DNA from: CADEDH01 sp050330635
GTDB lineage: Bacteria > Actinomycetota > Acidimicrobiia > Acidimicrobiales > SZUA-35
Assembly: GCA_050330635.1 (NCBI GenBank)
Contig: JBHJNQ010000057.1
Location: forward strand, 91,430-155,429
Direction of reading: 5' to 3'
Length of the DNA stretch: 64,000 nt
Shown: one piece after another, positions 8,864 to 16,891 of the stretch
Position numbering within the stretch: the stretch's first letter is position 1
How the letters are laid out: each line of letters begins with the position of its first letter
The notes under the pieces: generated by a model
The model's database searches: none
What the model was told of the DNA's origin: nothing
Seen by the model: only the letters and a program-made list of their open reading frames with translations
Program-made: the position numbers and the translations under genes

Positions 8864-9784
8864 TCAGACGTCGGTCCCGTCCGCCGACGGATCGTCGACC
8901 GGCTCCACCGCCTCGGTCACGTAGCGGCGTTCCGCCTCGTCCCACCCCGGGTAGTCGACGAGCTCGTACAGCTCCTGGCGGGTCATCAGGCGGTCGAGCA
9001 GGCCCCGCTGGGTCCCGGTGGCGGCCAGCTCGGCCATGGCGGCGTCGACCGCGGCCAGCATGGCGCGGAAGGCGAGCATGGGGAAGATGACGACGTCGTA
9101 GCCGAGGGCCTCGAACTGACCGGCGTCGAGGTAGGGCGTCCTGCCGAACTCGGTCATGTTGGCCAGGAGCGGCGCCCCGACCCCGGCGGCGGCGAACGCC
9201 CCCAGCTCGTCGGCCGAGGTCAGGGCCTCGGCGAAGATCACGTCGGCCCCGGCCCGCACATAGCGGCCGGCCCGGTCGATGGCGGCCCCGAGCCCCTCGA
9301 CGGCGGCGGCGTCGACCCGGGCGATGATCACGAAGTCGTCGTGGCGCCTGGCGTCGCAGGCGGCCCGGATCTTGCCCTCCATCTCCGCCGCCGGGACGAG
9401 ACGCTTCCCGGCGAGGTGGCCGCACCGCTTGGGGCTCTCCTGGTCCTCGATGTGGACGCCGGCCACCCCGGCCCGCTCGAAGGCCCGGACCGTGCGGATC
9501 ACGTTGAGGGCGTTGCCGAAACCGGTGTCGGCGTCGCAGATCACGGGGACGTCGACGGCGTCGGCGATGCGGGCGGCGTTGTCGACCAGCTCGTCGAGGG
9601 TGCCGAGAGCGATGTCGGGAAGACCGAGCCGGCCGTTGACCGTGCCCGCCCCCGTCATGTAGACGGCCTCGAACCCGTGGCAGGCGATGATACGGGCGGT
9701 GATGGCATCGTGGGCCCCGGGGGCGACGACGATGCCCGGCGCGGCCAGCAGCTGGCGGAACCGGGCTCCCGGACCGGTCGTCAC
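8864..9784 (-). CDS. Isocitrate lyase / PEP mutase superfamily C-C lyase
   Basis: 306 aa, GTG start at 9784 overlapping the PrpF-like stop (GTGA). The TIM-barrel lyase signature is complete: VYMTGAGTVNGRLG, DADTGFGNALNV (metal Asp residues), HIEDQESPKRCGHLAGKRLV with the catalytic Cys of the KRCGH loop, then ARVDA and EALTS. Length and motifs match 2-methylisocitrate lyase (PrpB) and 2,3-dimethylmalate lyase (Dml) rather than long isocitrate lyases. Because it follows a PrpF-like isomerase and a TcuA-like flavoprotein, I infer it cleaves the hydroxylated di/tricarboxylate made by that pathway to pyruvate, glyoxylate or a related 2-oxoacid plus a dicarboxylate. Exact substrate unproven. Confidence 0.88.
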   Translation of the reverse strand: MTTGPGARFRQLLAAPGIVVAPGAHDAITARIIACHGFEAVYMTGAGTVNGRLGLPDIALGTLDELVDNAARIADAVDVPVICDADTGFGNALNVIRTVRAFERAGVAGVHIEDQESPKRCGHLAGKRLVPAAEMEGKIRAACDARRHDDFVIIARVDAAAVEGLGAAIDRAGRYVRAGADVIFAEALTSADELGAFAAAGVGAPLLANMTEFGRTPYLDAGQFEALGYDVVIFPMLAFRAMLAAVDAAMAELAATGTQRGLLDRLMTRQELYELVDYPGWDEAERRYVTEAVEPVDDPSADGTDV

Positions 9785-10830
9785 CGGAGCACCACGTAGG
9801 CCTCGCCCCGCAGGAGGCGGCGGGCCGTCCTGGTCACCCCGACCGAACGGACGGTGGTGCCCTCGACGTCGACCCTGATATCGACCACCCCCTTGGGGTG
9901 GCGGAGGCGGACCGTGGCCGGCCCGCCCCCCGCCGCCGCCGGCTGGCACATCTCGGCCACGACCGTGCCGGCGAGGCGGGCGGCGGCCCCGGTGCACAGA
10001 GCACCGGTCATGGGGAAGGCGTGGTGGAGCCGTTGCATCGACGTGGCCCGCCCCACGAGGTCGGCGTCCCCGTCGGCGTGGCCCGGCGGCCCGACGACGG
10101 CGAGGCGGGGCACGGCCCGGGAGTCGAGACCGACCAGGGCGCCGCAGGCCGAGCGGACGGCCTCCAGGTGGGCGAGGTCGGTCAGGTCCACGTCGCTCGC
10201 CCTGACGAAGGCGTGGGGGCTGGTGATGTCGACGATCGACGCCTCGATCGTGGTGCCGTCGGCCAGGGTCACCCGGTCGACGGGGTGGCCGGTCGGCAGC
10301 ACCGCCCCCAGCACCGAGCCGCCGGGATCGAGGTAGTCGGTGACGATGGCCGGCCCGGTGCCGGGGACCCCGGCGATGGCGAGCTCGCCCTCGACCGCGG
10401 CCCGCCCCCCGTCGAGGGGCACGACGGTGCGGATCCGGACCCCGGTGTTGAGGTTGCGGAGCACCAGGGAGACCTCGGGGCCATCGGCCGCCGGTACCAG
10501 CCCGTTGTCGACGGCGTAGGGCCCGACGGCGGTCGTGAGGTTCCCGCAGTTCCCGGCGTAGTCGACGACGGGCTCGTCGATCGCCACCTGGGCGAACAGG
10601 TAGTCGACGTCGCATCGCTCGGCGTCGGACGGCCCGACCGCCACCACCTTCGAGGTGCTCGAGTGGGTGCCGCCCAGCCCGTCGAGCTGCATCGGGTCGG
10701 GGCTGCCGAGCAGGGCGAGGAGGAAGCGGTCGCGGTCGGGGCCCGGTGGCGGCAGGTCGGCGGCGTCGACGAACACCCCCTTGCTCGTGCCGCCCCGCAT
10801 GACGGTGGTGGCGATCCGGTGTTCGGTCAC
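9781..10830 (-). CDS. PrpF / methylitaconate delta-isomerase family protein
   Basis: 349 aa, GTG start at 10830 coupled to the upstream flavoprotein by a 4-base overlap. Opens with the family hallmark MRGGTSKGVFV, followed by LDGLGGTHSSTSKVV, a conserved-type Cys in DYAGNCGNLT and the second half hallmark MQRLHHAFPMTGALCTGAAA. This diaminopimelate-epimerase-like fold includes PrpF (aconitate isomerase with AcnD) and Mii (3-methylitaconate isomerase of nicotinate fermentation), which move a double bond in unsaturated tri/dicarboxylates. Context with a tricarballylate-dehydrogenase-like enzyme suggests isomerisation of aconitate or a methyl analogue. Confidence 0.88.
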   Translation of the reverse strand: MTEHRIATTVMRGGTSKGVFVDAADLPPPGPDRDRFLLALLGSPDPMQLDGLGGTHSSTSKVVAVGPSDAERCDVDYLFAQVAIDEPVVDYAGNCGNLTTAVGPYAVDNGLVPAADGPEVSLVLRNLNTGVRIRTVVPLDGGRAAVEGELAIAGVPGTGPAIVTDYLDPGGSVLGAVLPTGHPVDRVTLADGTTIEASIVDITSPHAFVRASDVDLTDLAHLEAVRSACGALVGLDSRAVPRLAVVGPPGHADGDADLVGRATSMQRLHHAFPMTGALCTGAAARLAGTVVAEMCQPAAAGGGPATVRLRHPKGVVDIRVDVEGTTVRSVGVTRTARRLLRGEAYVVLR

Positions 10831-12317
10831 CGCCGCTCGGCGGCGCTGGCGCCGGCGATCCGACCGAACACCGCCCCCCGCACCAGTCCCGACCCGGCCG
10901 GGTAGTTGTGGAAGAAGAAGCCGCCGGCGATCTCGCCGGTAGCGTAGAGGCCGGTCAGCGGGCGGCCCGTCGTGTCGATGACCCGGGCCGAGGTGTCGAT
11001 CCGCAACCCGCCGTAGGTGAACGTGATGCCGCAGCAGACCGGATAGGCCACGAACGGCGGCGAGTCGAGGGGCAGCGCCCAGTTGGACTTGGGCGGCACG
11101 AGGGCCGGGTCGGTGCGGCGGCCGTCGAGGGTGAAGGGCTCGAACGGCCCGCTCGCCGAGGCGGCGGCGTTGAACGCCGCCACAGTCCGCTCGGTGGCCT
11201 CGACCGGGAGGCCGAGCTTGGCCGCCAGCTCGCCGATCGAGCCGGCCTCGACCGGGGTCCCGGTGGCGTAACGGGGTTCGAGGAGGCGGACGGTGCGCTG
11301 GTCGAAGACCTGGACGGCCCACGCTCCCGGCTGCTGGCGGATGGCCGAGCCGGTCTTGGCGTACGTCAGCCACACCTCGTCGGAGGCCTCGTCGACGAAG
11401 CGCTCGCCGTTCTGATTCAGCAGGATCGAGTACGGATACGAATAGCGGCTCAGCTTGTCGGTCATCGACAGCTGACCGACGGGCGGGGCGTCGGCGTCGA
11501 GGGGTGAGGCGTGGGCGCCGCTCCAGTGGCCGGCGGGGGCAGCCCCGGCGGACAGGGCGGCGTCGAGCATGGTGCCCATGTTGAACGCCGTGCCCCTGAC
11601 CTTGACCAGATCCCATCCGGGGCCGAGGTGCTGGAGTCGCTTCTGGGGGTTGGACTCGAAGCCCCCGGAGGCGAGCACGACCGCCCCCCGGTAGTGATCG
11701 AAGTCGTCGCCGCCGCGGACCACCACGCCCCGACACGTCGAGCCGTCCATGAGCAGCCCATGGGCCGGAGCGTCGTGGACGACCTCGATCCGCTCGTCGC
11801 CGTCTACGGCATCGAACAGGTCGTGCATCAGACCGAGGCCCTCGTGGGTGGCCCGGAGCGCACCTCCCGGCGGGAGGACGTAGGTCTCCGACGGATCGAA
11901 GTTCTCGGGGTCGAAGAGCTTGTCGACGACGAGCTCCCAGCGCACCCCCCGCTCGGCCATCCACGCCACCGTCTCGTACGACCGGCCCACCATCTCGGCG
12001 ATAAGCTCGGGGTCGCTCCGCCCCTGGGAGGTGGTGCGGAGGTCGCCCAGGTAGCGCTCGGGGGGATAGGGGTCGAGCTCGACCTTGTCGGCCCAGTGGA
12101 GGGCCTCGGGCGTCAGGAGCGGCCGGAGGTGATCCATGCCGTCGTGGGCGATCCGGAAGATGCCCCCCGAGAACCGGCTGTTGCCACCCCGGGTGGTGAC
12201 CGGCGCCGCCTCCAGCACGATGACGGACGCCCCGGCCTCACTCGCCGCCAGGGCGGCCACCAGCGCCGCGTTCCCGGCACCAACCACGATCACATCGGCC
12301 CGTCGCTCGATCCCCAT
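10827..12317 (-). CDS. FAD-dependent tricarballylate dehydrogenase-like flavoprotein (TcuA-type)
   Basis: 496 aa member of the fumarate reductase/succinate dehydrogenase flavoprotein family without heme or signal domain. N-terminal dinucleotide site VIVVGAGNAALVAALAA, FAD loop TTRGGNSRFSGGIF, C-terminal FAD site GLYATGEIAGGFFFHNYPAG. The SRFSGG and FFFHNYPAGSGL segments are typical of TcuA, which oxidises tricarballylate to cis-aconitate. The ATG at 12317 was preferred to an upstream GTG three codons earlier. First gene of the overlapping three-gene operon 8864-12317. No TcuB-like Fe-S partner or TcuC transporter is seen next to it. Confidence 0.85.
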   Translation of the reverse strand: MGIERRADVIVVGAGNAALVAALAASEAGASVIVLEAAPVTTRGGNSRFSGGIFRIAHDGMDHLRPLLTPEALHWADKVELDPYPPERYLGDLRTTSQGRSDPELIAEMVGRSYETVAWMAERGVRWELVVDKLFDPENFDPSETYVLPPGGALRATHEGLGLMHDLFDAVDGDERIEVVHDAPAHGLLMDGSTCRGVVVRGGDDFDHYRGAVVLASGGFESNPQKRLQHLGPGWDLVKVRGTAFNMGTMLDAALSAGAAPAGHWSGAHASPLDADAPPVGQLSMTDKLSRYSYPYSILLNQNGERFVDEASDEVWLTYAKTGSAIRQQPGAWAVQVFDQRTVRLLEPRYATGTPVEAGSIGELAAKLGLPVEATERTVAAFNAAASASGPFEPFTLDGRRTDPALVPPKSNWALPLDSPPFVAYPVCCGITFTYGGLRIDTSARVIDTTGRPLTGLYATGEIAGGFFFHNYPAGSGLVRGAVFGRIAGASAAERR

Positions 12318-12385
12318 GGCTGGCACACTACGCCACCGCCGGGTGGGGCCGACAAGCCCCCGGCCTTGGGTTCCCCACCCACCGG

Positions 12386-12640
12386 GTGTCGGTGGCGGCC
12401 CTGGTCAGCCCGCTGTACCCCCGCAACAGCAGGGAGGCTCACCGCCACATGCTCGACCACACCCGCTGCCGCGCCCTCGTCGTGTCGGCGTCACAGGCCG
12501 ACGCCGTGGCCGGGATCGCCGACGAGGTGCCATGGCTGAACCATGTGCTCGTGCGCGACGATGGCTACGAGGGGTGGTTGGCGGCGCAGCCGTCGACCGA
12601 TCCCGACCCCGAGGTCTCCCCCGAGCGCGAACCCCCACTG
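12386..12640 (+). pseudogene. Acyl-CoA synthetase (AMP-forming) N-terminal fragment
   Basis: One frame reads FPTHRVSVAAL and then directly PLYPRNSREAHRHMLDHTRC, with RALVVSASQADAVAGIA following. These are two familiar blocks of the N-domain of ANL enzymes that are normally about 60 residues apart. After EGWLAAQPSTDPDPEVSPE the similarity stops; no P-loop, adenine motif or C-terminal domain follows. It is a relic of an acyl-CoA ligase with at least one internal deletion and loss of the remaining 400 or so residues. The rest of the 12318-12822 gap shows nothing else. Confidence 0.7.
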
Positions 12641-12822
12641 GGAGGGCCACGACCGCCGGGTCGCCGGCAGCTGATCGACCATCCGGATCCCATCACGCCG
12701 GGCCGCGCCCCGATCGCCGGGCGTACCGGGCCCCCGACCGGCCGGGCGACCGACGTCGTCTTTCGTCCCGCCGCCGGGGTCGGTAGTGTCCTGGCGTCAG
12801 CGATGCCGGGCAAGGGGGAACC

Positions 12823-13779
12823 ATGCCGACGCCACCATCCGAAGAACAGATCCTGGGCTGGTTCGACGAACTGTCGAACTGGGAGCGCTGGGGTCCGGAC
12901 GATCGGCTGGGGACCCTCAACCACCTCACGCCCGACAAGCGGGTGGCCGCGGCCCGGCTCGTGACCGAGGGTGTGTCGGTTTCGTGCAGCTGGGACATCC
13001 GGACCGGCCGCCAGCCCGGGGCCACGGTCGAGTCGCAGCGCTACATGCTGTCGACCGGGCTCGGCCTGGAGGAGGAGGGTCGTCGCGGTCTGATGGGCGA
13101 GGGCCGGGCCGGGGGCGCCCAGGAGTACATCGGCATGGTCTTCCATGGCCTCGACGTGACCCACCTCGACTCGCTGGCCCACCTGTTCTGGGACGGCAAG
13201 ATGTACGGCGGGGCGCCGGCGTCGCTCGTGTCCGACCGCCAGGGCGCCCTCAAGCACGACGTGCTGGCGGTGCAGGACGGTGTCACGACCCGCGGCGTCC
13301 TGCTCGACATCGCCCGCCTGCGGGGCGTCGACGTGCTCGACGCCGACGATCACGTCTACCCCGAGGACCTCGAGGCGGCCGAGGAGGCGGCGGGGATCCG
13401 TTGCGAGCCCGGCGACGTCCTGCTCGTCCGCACCGGTGAGGGTGGGGCCCGGCGGACCCAGCGACGCGACTACAACGCCAACAAGCCCCGATCCGGCTAC
13501 CAGGCGGCGTGCCTGCCGTGGCTCCACGAGCGCGGCATCGCCATGATCGGCTCCGACGTTGCCCAGGATCCGACCCCGTCGGGCTACCGCAACGTGATCA
13601 TGCCGGTGCACATGGTCGGCATCGTGGCCATGGGGCTGTGGTTGATCGACAACTGCCAGCTCGAGGATCTGGCCACGGCGTGCGCCGAACGCCAGCGTTG
13701 GGAGTTCCAGTTCATGCTCTCCCCCATCCGCTTCCAGGGGGTGACCGGTAGCCCGGTGAACCCGCTGGCCGTGTTCTGA
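12823..13779 (+). CDS. Cyclase-family metal-dependent hydrolase (kynurenine formamidase-like)
   Basis: 318 aa. The Cyclase superfamily metal motif HxGTHxDxxxH appears as VTHLDSLAH, with His114, Asp116 and His120. Other family marks are WGPDDRLGTLNHLTP near the N-terminus, RGVLLDIARLRG in the middle, and PGDVLLVRTGEG. Members hydrolyse amides or lactones (arylformamidase, isatin hydrolase). No signal peptide, so cytosolic. It precedes a Rossmann-like gene by 13 bases on the same strand. A second, Tat-exported paralogue lies at 53170-54453. Substrate unknown. Confidence 0.85.
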   Translation: MPTPPSEEQILGWFDELSNWERWGPDDRLGTLNHLTPDKRVAAARLVTEGVSVSCSWDIRTGRQPGATVESQRYMLSTGLGLEEEGRRGLMGEGRAGGAQEYIGMVFHGLDVTHLDSLAHLFWDGKMYGGAPASLVSDRQGALKHDVLAVQDGVTTRGVLLDIARLRGVDVLDADDHVYPEDLEAAEEAAGIRCEPGDVLLVRTGEGGARRTQRRDYNANKPRSGYQAACLPWLHERGIAMIGSDVAQDPTPSGYRNVIMPVHMVGIVAMGLWLIDNCQLEDLATACAERQRWEFQFMLSPIRFQGVTGSPVNPLAVF

Positions 13780-13792
13780 GGCTCCGACGACG

Positions 13793-14272
13793 GTGCCCGC
13801 CATCGACACCCCCCTGCTCATCGTGGGCCACGGCCCGTCGGCCCTGGTGGCGGCCAAGGTCCTGAGCGCCAGGGGCATCCCCTCGGTCGTCGCCGGCCAC
13901 GTGCCGGTCGACGACGGGACGCCGGTCGTGCTCGACGCCACAGCCCTCGCCATCCTGGAACCGAACGGGGTGCTCGGCGTGCTCCGTCCCTACGCCGGCA
14001 CGCAGGATCCGTTCACGATCGCCCCCCTGGCCTTCGAGCACGCCCTCAAACACCACTGCGTCGCCGACATGCTGATCACCGTATTCGACGGCATGACGCT
14101 GGCCGGACCGGTCGAGGGCGAGGGCCCGTCGACCGGGGTGTTGACCGACGGCCGCTCGCGCTGGGAGGTCCGGGCCGACGCCGTGCTCGACACCGCCACC
14201 CTGCCCACCGGGCTCAACGCCGCCATCCGGGCCGGGGCCGAGGCCGCTGCCGCCCTCGCCGCCCCGGCGTGA
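13793..14272 (+). CDS. Small Rossmann-like nucleotide-binding protein
   Basis: 159 aa from a GTG codon 13 bases after the cyclase stop. The N-terminus LLIVGHGPSALVAAKVLSARG is a beta-alpha-beta dinucleotide-binding fold with a GxGxxA loop. The remainder is too short for a complete FAD or NAD oxidoreductase and shows no catalytic motif I recognise, ending in an Ala-rich helix. It may be an accessory domain acting with the cyclase-family hydrolase, or the head of a once longer flavoprotein. Probably one transcription unit with the preceding gene. Confidence 0.6.
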   Translation: MPAIDTPLLIVGHGPSALVAAKVLSARGIPSVVAGHVPVDDGTPVVLDATALAILEPNGVLGVLRPYAGTQDPFTIAPLAFEHALKHHCVADMLITVFDGMTLAGPVEGEGPSTGVLTDGRSRWEVRADAVLDTATLPTGLNAAIRAGAEAAAALAAPA

Positions 14273-14400
14273 CGGCGACGCCGGACGTCGATCTCGTCGA
14301 GGAGGACCGAGCCGTTCACCGTCCGTTCGCCCGCCGGCCGGCCGATGATCGTCGAATGATCAGCCGACGGTCACCACCTTGAGCAAGGTTCATCCACTAC

Positions 14401-14533
14401 TGTCTCGGATGCGGTGTCTCGGATGTGGACGCGGGCTAGCTGATCAACAGCGCTGATCGACAACAGGGCTGGCGGCGAATCGCCAACGACAGGTGATAGC
14501 CGCCTGAATGAGTTCTTGGCGGGAACCAGGAAG
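14401..14533. other. Structured noncoding stretch with serial hairpins
   Basis: There is no gene between 14273 and 14606. The stretch starts with an 11-base direct repeat (14401-14411 and 14415-14425). Next come three consecutive potential hairpins. GATCA 14442-14446 pairs with 14454-14458. An outer GGCGGC 14471-14476 pairs with 14499-14504 and encloses TCGCC/GGTGA at 14480-14484/14492-14496. TTCTTGG 14513-14519 pairs with 14526-14532. A longer hairpin follows directly. The series suggests a small RNA or leader, but I do not recognise the family, and the strand is undetermined because hairpins read both ways. Confidence 0.4.
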
Positions 14534-14577
14534 AACGGGCCCCGGTCGGAAGCATCGCTTACCGGCCGGGGCCCGTT
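14534..14577 (+). terminator. Strong 16-bp hairpin, terminator-like
   Basis: Bases 14534-14549 pair with 14562-14577 over 16 positions with one G-T wobble, closing a 12-base loop. No T-run follows, so it is either a GC-only actinobacterial-type terminator of the cyclase operon or the end of the structured element before it. Confidence 0.5.
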
Positions 14578-14606
14578 GGTATCCGGTGGCGTGAGATGCT
14601 GCGGCC

Positions 14607-14735
14607 ATGAAGATCGGCATCAACCTCGACCGACGGAGGTCGGCTGATCTTCGGCGTCGGTGTCGGATGGGCGGCGCAGGAGTTCGCCGCCCTCGGCGTC
14701 CCGTTCGAGCGACGCGGCGCGCCGGCGCCCGATCA
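14607..14735 (+). pseudogene. LLM-class F420-dependent oxidoreductase relic
   Basis: Starts ATG with MKIGINL, the normal beginning of an LLM (luciferase-like) oxidoreductase. A few bases on, in a shifted frame, it reads DGGRLIFGVGVGW then AAQEFAALGVPFERRGA, a block that normally lies about 100 residues further in. The intervening barrel strands and everything after are lost. The three intact LLM genes in this window show what a full copy looks like. It runs into the stop of the opposite-strand small gene. Confidence 0.75.
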
Positions 14736-15059
14736 CGCCTGGCGGCGTCGGATCCGGAGCTCGAAACCGGTTGCCGCTCCCGCCTCGGTCAGCGGCGCGC
14801 TGGTGTGACGTCGTGACTCCCACACCCAGGCCTCGATCTCGTCGAGCAACTCGTGCACCGCGAGTGCCTCGTTGAGGCGCTTGCGGGCGAACACGGCGTC
14901 GCTCGACGAGGCGAAGGCCACGTCGATCCCGGTATCCACGTGAGGCTCGGGGCCGAGCGTCGCCGCCAGCCGCAGCGCCTCGTCGACGGCGGTGGCGGTG
15001 GCCTCGTTCAACTGCCGGGCCTGGGCGTACTCTCTTCCTGACCGGTCGCGTGCTCGCAC
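14733..15059 (-). CDS. Small hypothetical protein
   Basis: 108 aa from a GTG at 15059. Composition is soluble, helical and charged (QLNEATATAVDEALRLAA, then ALAVHELLDEIEAWVWESRR). It has good third-position GC and no motif I recognise. It faces the LLM relic, whose remains reach its stop codon. It could be a genuine small protein or a chance frame; coding character supports the former. Confidence 0.5.
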   Translation of the reverse strand: MRARDRSGREYAQARQLNEATATAVDEALRLAATLGPEPHVDTGIDVAFASSSDAVFARKRLNEALAVHELLDEIEAWVWESRRHTSAPLTEAGAATGFELRIRRRQA

Positions 15060-15225
15060 CCTCCGAGCGTACGGCCACGACGGCCATGGTGGGGCCGCAG
15101 TCGATCGCAACGGCCGTCCCGACGTCGGCCACGGGGGCCCGGCCGCAGGCGACCCCTCTCCCCTCACCCGACGCCACCACGCCGACCGGTACACTCGCCG
15201 GCGTCATGACGAACGAGGTCGGCCC

Positions 15226-16167
15226 GTGGCCCTGAGTATCGTGATGCTGATAGGTGGCCTGGCCCTGCTGGCCTACGCCGCCGACCAGTTCGTGTTGGGG
15301 GCGGCCCGGCTGGCTCTGTTGACTCGGGTCCCGCCGCTCGTCGTCGGGGTGGTCGTCGTCGGCTTCGGCACCAGCGCCCCCGAGATGCTGGTCTCGGCTC
15401 TGGCGGCAAGCCGGGGCGAGCCCGAGGTGGCGTTGGGCAACGTCATCGGCTCGGATCTGGCCAACCTCTCGCTCCTGCTGGGGGTGGGGGCCATCATCGT
15501 CCCCCTCACCGTCGACTCCCGCACCGTGCGCCGGGAGGCCGTCCTGGCGCTCATGGCTGCCGTCGGGTTGGCCGTGGCCGTCCAGGGCGGCGGCATCTCG
15601 ACCCTCGAGGGGGCCATCCTCATGGCGGCCATGGTGGTCGCTCTGGCCGTGGTCCTGGTGTTCCGCAGCGAGGCCGACGACCTGGCCAGCGACGTGACCG
15701 ACCTGACCGAGCCGGGCCAGCATCGTCTCGGGCCGGAGGCGGTCCGGACCGGGCTCGGCCTGATCGGCACGGTGGCGGGAGCCCAGCTCCTGCTGGAGGC
15801 GGCCCTCGATCTGGCCCAGCGCTTCGATCTCGAGGCGGGCCTGGTAGGGGCCACCATCGTGGCTCTCGGCACGTCGCTCCCGGAGCTGGTGACGGTGATC
15901 CAGTCGGCCCGGCGACGGGAGACCGATCTGGTGGTCGGCAACCTCCTCGGCTCCAACCTGTTCAACTCGCTGGCGGTGGCCGGCGCCATCGGCCTGCTGG
16001 GGCCGGGCACCATCGACGCCCCGGGGCTCACCACCAACGGGGCGCTGGCCGTCGTGGCGATCACCGCCGGAGCGGTGCTGGCCATGCGCACGAACTACCG
16101 GGTGACCCGGATCGAGGGCCTGGGCCTGGTCGCCGTTTACCTCCTCGTCGCCCCCCTCCTGGCCTGA
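15226..16167 (+). CDS. Calcium/sodium:cation antiporter, CaCA family (YrbG-like)
   Basis: 313 aa integral membrane exchanger with about ten hydrophobic segments arranged as two inverted halves. The two alpha-repeat ion-binding motifs are clear: GFGTSAPEMLVS with GNVIGSDLANLSLLLG in the first half, and ALGTSLPELVT with GNLLGSNLFNSLAVAG in the second. The conserved acidic residues (Glu in APEM and LPEL) are present. It exports Ca2+ or Na+ across the plasma membrane. The GTG at 15226 has a GAGG-like site a few bases upstream; an ATG at 15244 is the alternative start. Monocistronic. Confidence 0.9.
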   Translation: MALSIVMLIGGLALLAYAADQFVLGAARLALLTRVPPLVVGVVVVGFGTSAPEMLVSALAASRGEPEVALGNVIGSDLANLSLLLGVGAIIVPLTVDSRTVRREAVLALMAAVGLAVAVQGGGISTLEGAILMAAMVVALAVVLVFRSEADDLASDVTDLTEPGQHRLGPEAVRTGLGLIGTVAGAQLLLEAALDLAQRFDLEAGLVGATIVALGTSLPELVTVIQSARRRETDLVVGNLLGSNLFNSLAVAGAIGLLGPGTIDAPGLTTNGALAVVAITAGAVLAMRTNYRVTRIEGLGLVAVYLLVAPLLA

Positions 16168-16230
16168 CCCGGTGAGGTCGGGCCGAGGGGTTGCGGTCCC
16201 GCCCCCAGCCAACCACAGATCACCTTCCGG

Positions 16231-16758
16231 TCAGTGCCTCGGGAAACGCGCCCGGGCGGCGTGGATCTCGACCAGCGCCTCGGCCCGGTCGCCCCACCGT
16301 CCGACCTCGGTGCTCTTCGAGGGCTCGAGCGCCTTGTACACCTCGAAGAAGTGGCCGATCTCGGCGAGGAGGAACTCGGCGACGTCGGGCAGATCGCGCA
16401 CCTTGTCCCATCGGGGATCGCCGTAGGGGACGGCGAGCACCTTGGCGTCGGGGCCCTTCTCGTCCCGCATCCAGAAGACCCCGATGACCCGGGCCCGGAT
16501 GTGGCAGCCCGGTACGGTCGGCTCGTCGAGCAGGACCAGCACGTCGAGGGGATCGCCGTCCTCGGCCAGGGTGTCGGGGACGAATCCGTAGTCGGCGGGA
16601 TAGGACGTGGCAGTGAAGAGGTGACGGTCGAGCCACAACTCCCCGCTGTCGTGGTCCATCTCGTACTTGTTGCGGGATCCCTTGGGGATCTCGACCACCA
16701 CTTCGACCCAGTCGTCCGACACGTCAAGCAGCCTCTCGCTTCCGATGCCCGTCGCCAA
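16231..16758 (-). CDS. ppa: Inorganic pyrophosphatase
   Basis: 175 aa, family I soluble pyrophosphatase, hydrolysing PPi to drive biosynthesis. Signature sequence EDGDPLDVLVL (metal-binding Asp residues), EIPKGSRNKYEMDHDSG near the N-terminus with the active-site Lys, YPADYGFVPDTL, and KGPDAKVLAVP in the second half. Usual bacterial/actinobacterial length. The ATG at 16758 gives a short N-terminal extension; a GTG closer to DDWVEV is possible. Convergent with the antiporter gene. Confidence 0.95.
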   Translation of the reverse strand: MATGIGSERLLDVSDDWVEVVVEIPKGSRNKYEMDHDSGELWLDRHLFTATSYPADYGFVPDTLAEDGDPLDVLVLLDEPTVPGCHIRARVIGVFWMRDEKGPDAKVLAVPYGDPRWDKVRDLPDVAEFLLAEIGHFFEVYKALEPSKSTEVGRWGDRAEALVEIHAARARFPRH

Positions 16759-16891
16759 CCCCTGCCGTCCGAGAAGGCCCCAGAAATGCCCCCCGAGCGG
16801 TCAAGGGGAACGCCTCCGGGGCCGATCTGTCGAGGGAGACAGGCGGGTGGCGGCAACCAGCGTCCATCGACCGGTGCCCCGGAGGTCGTAC

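Noticed and set aside
14401..14577. c-di-AMP, cobalamin or glycine riboswitch
   Set aside because: Hairpins are present but the conserved boxes of these classes are not found.
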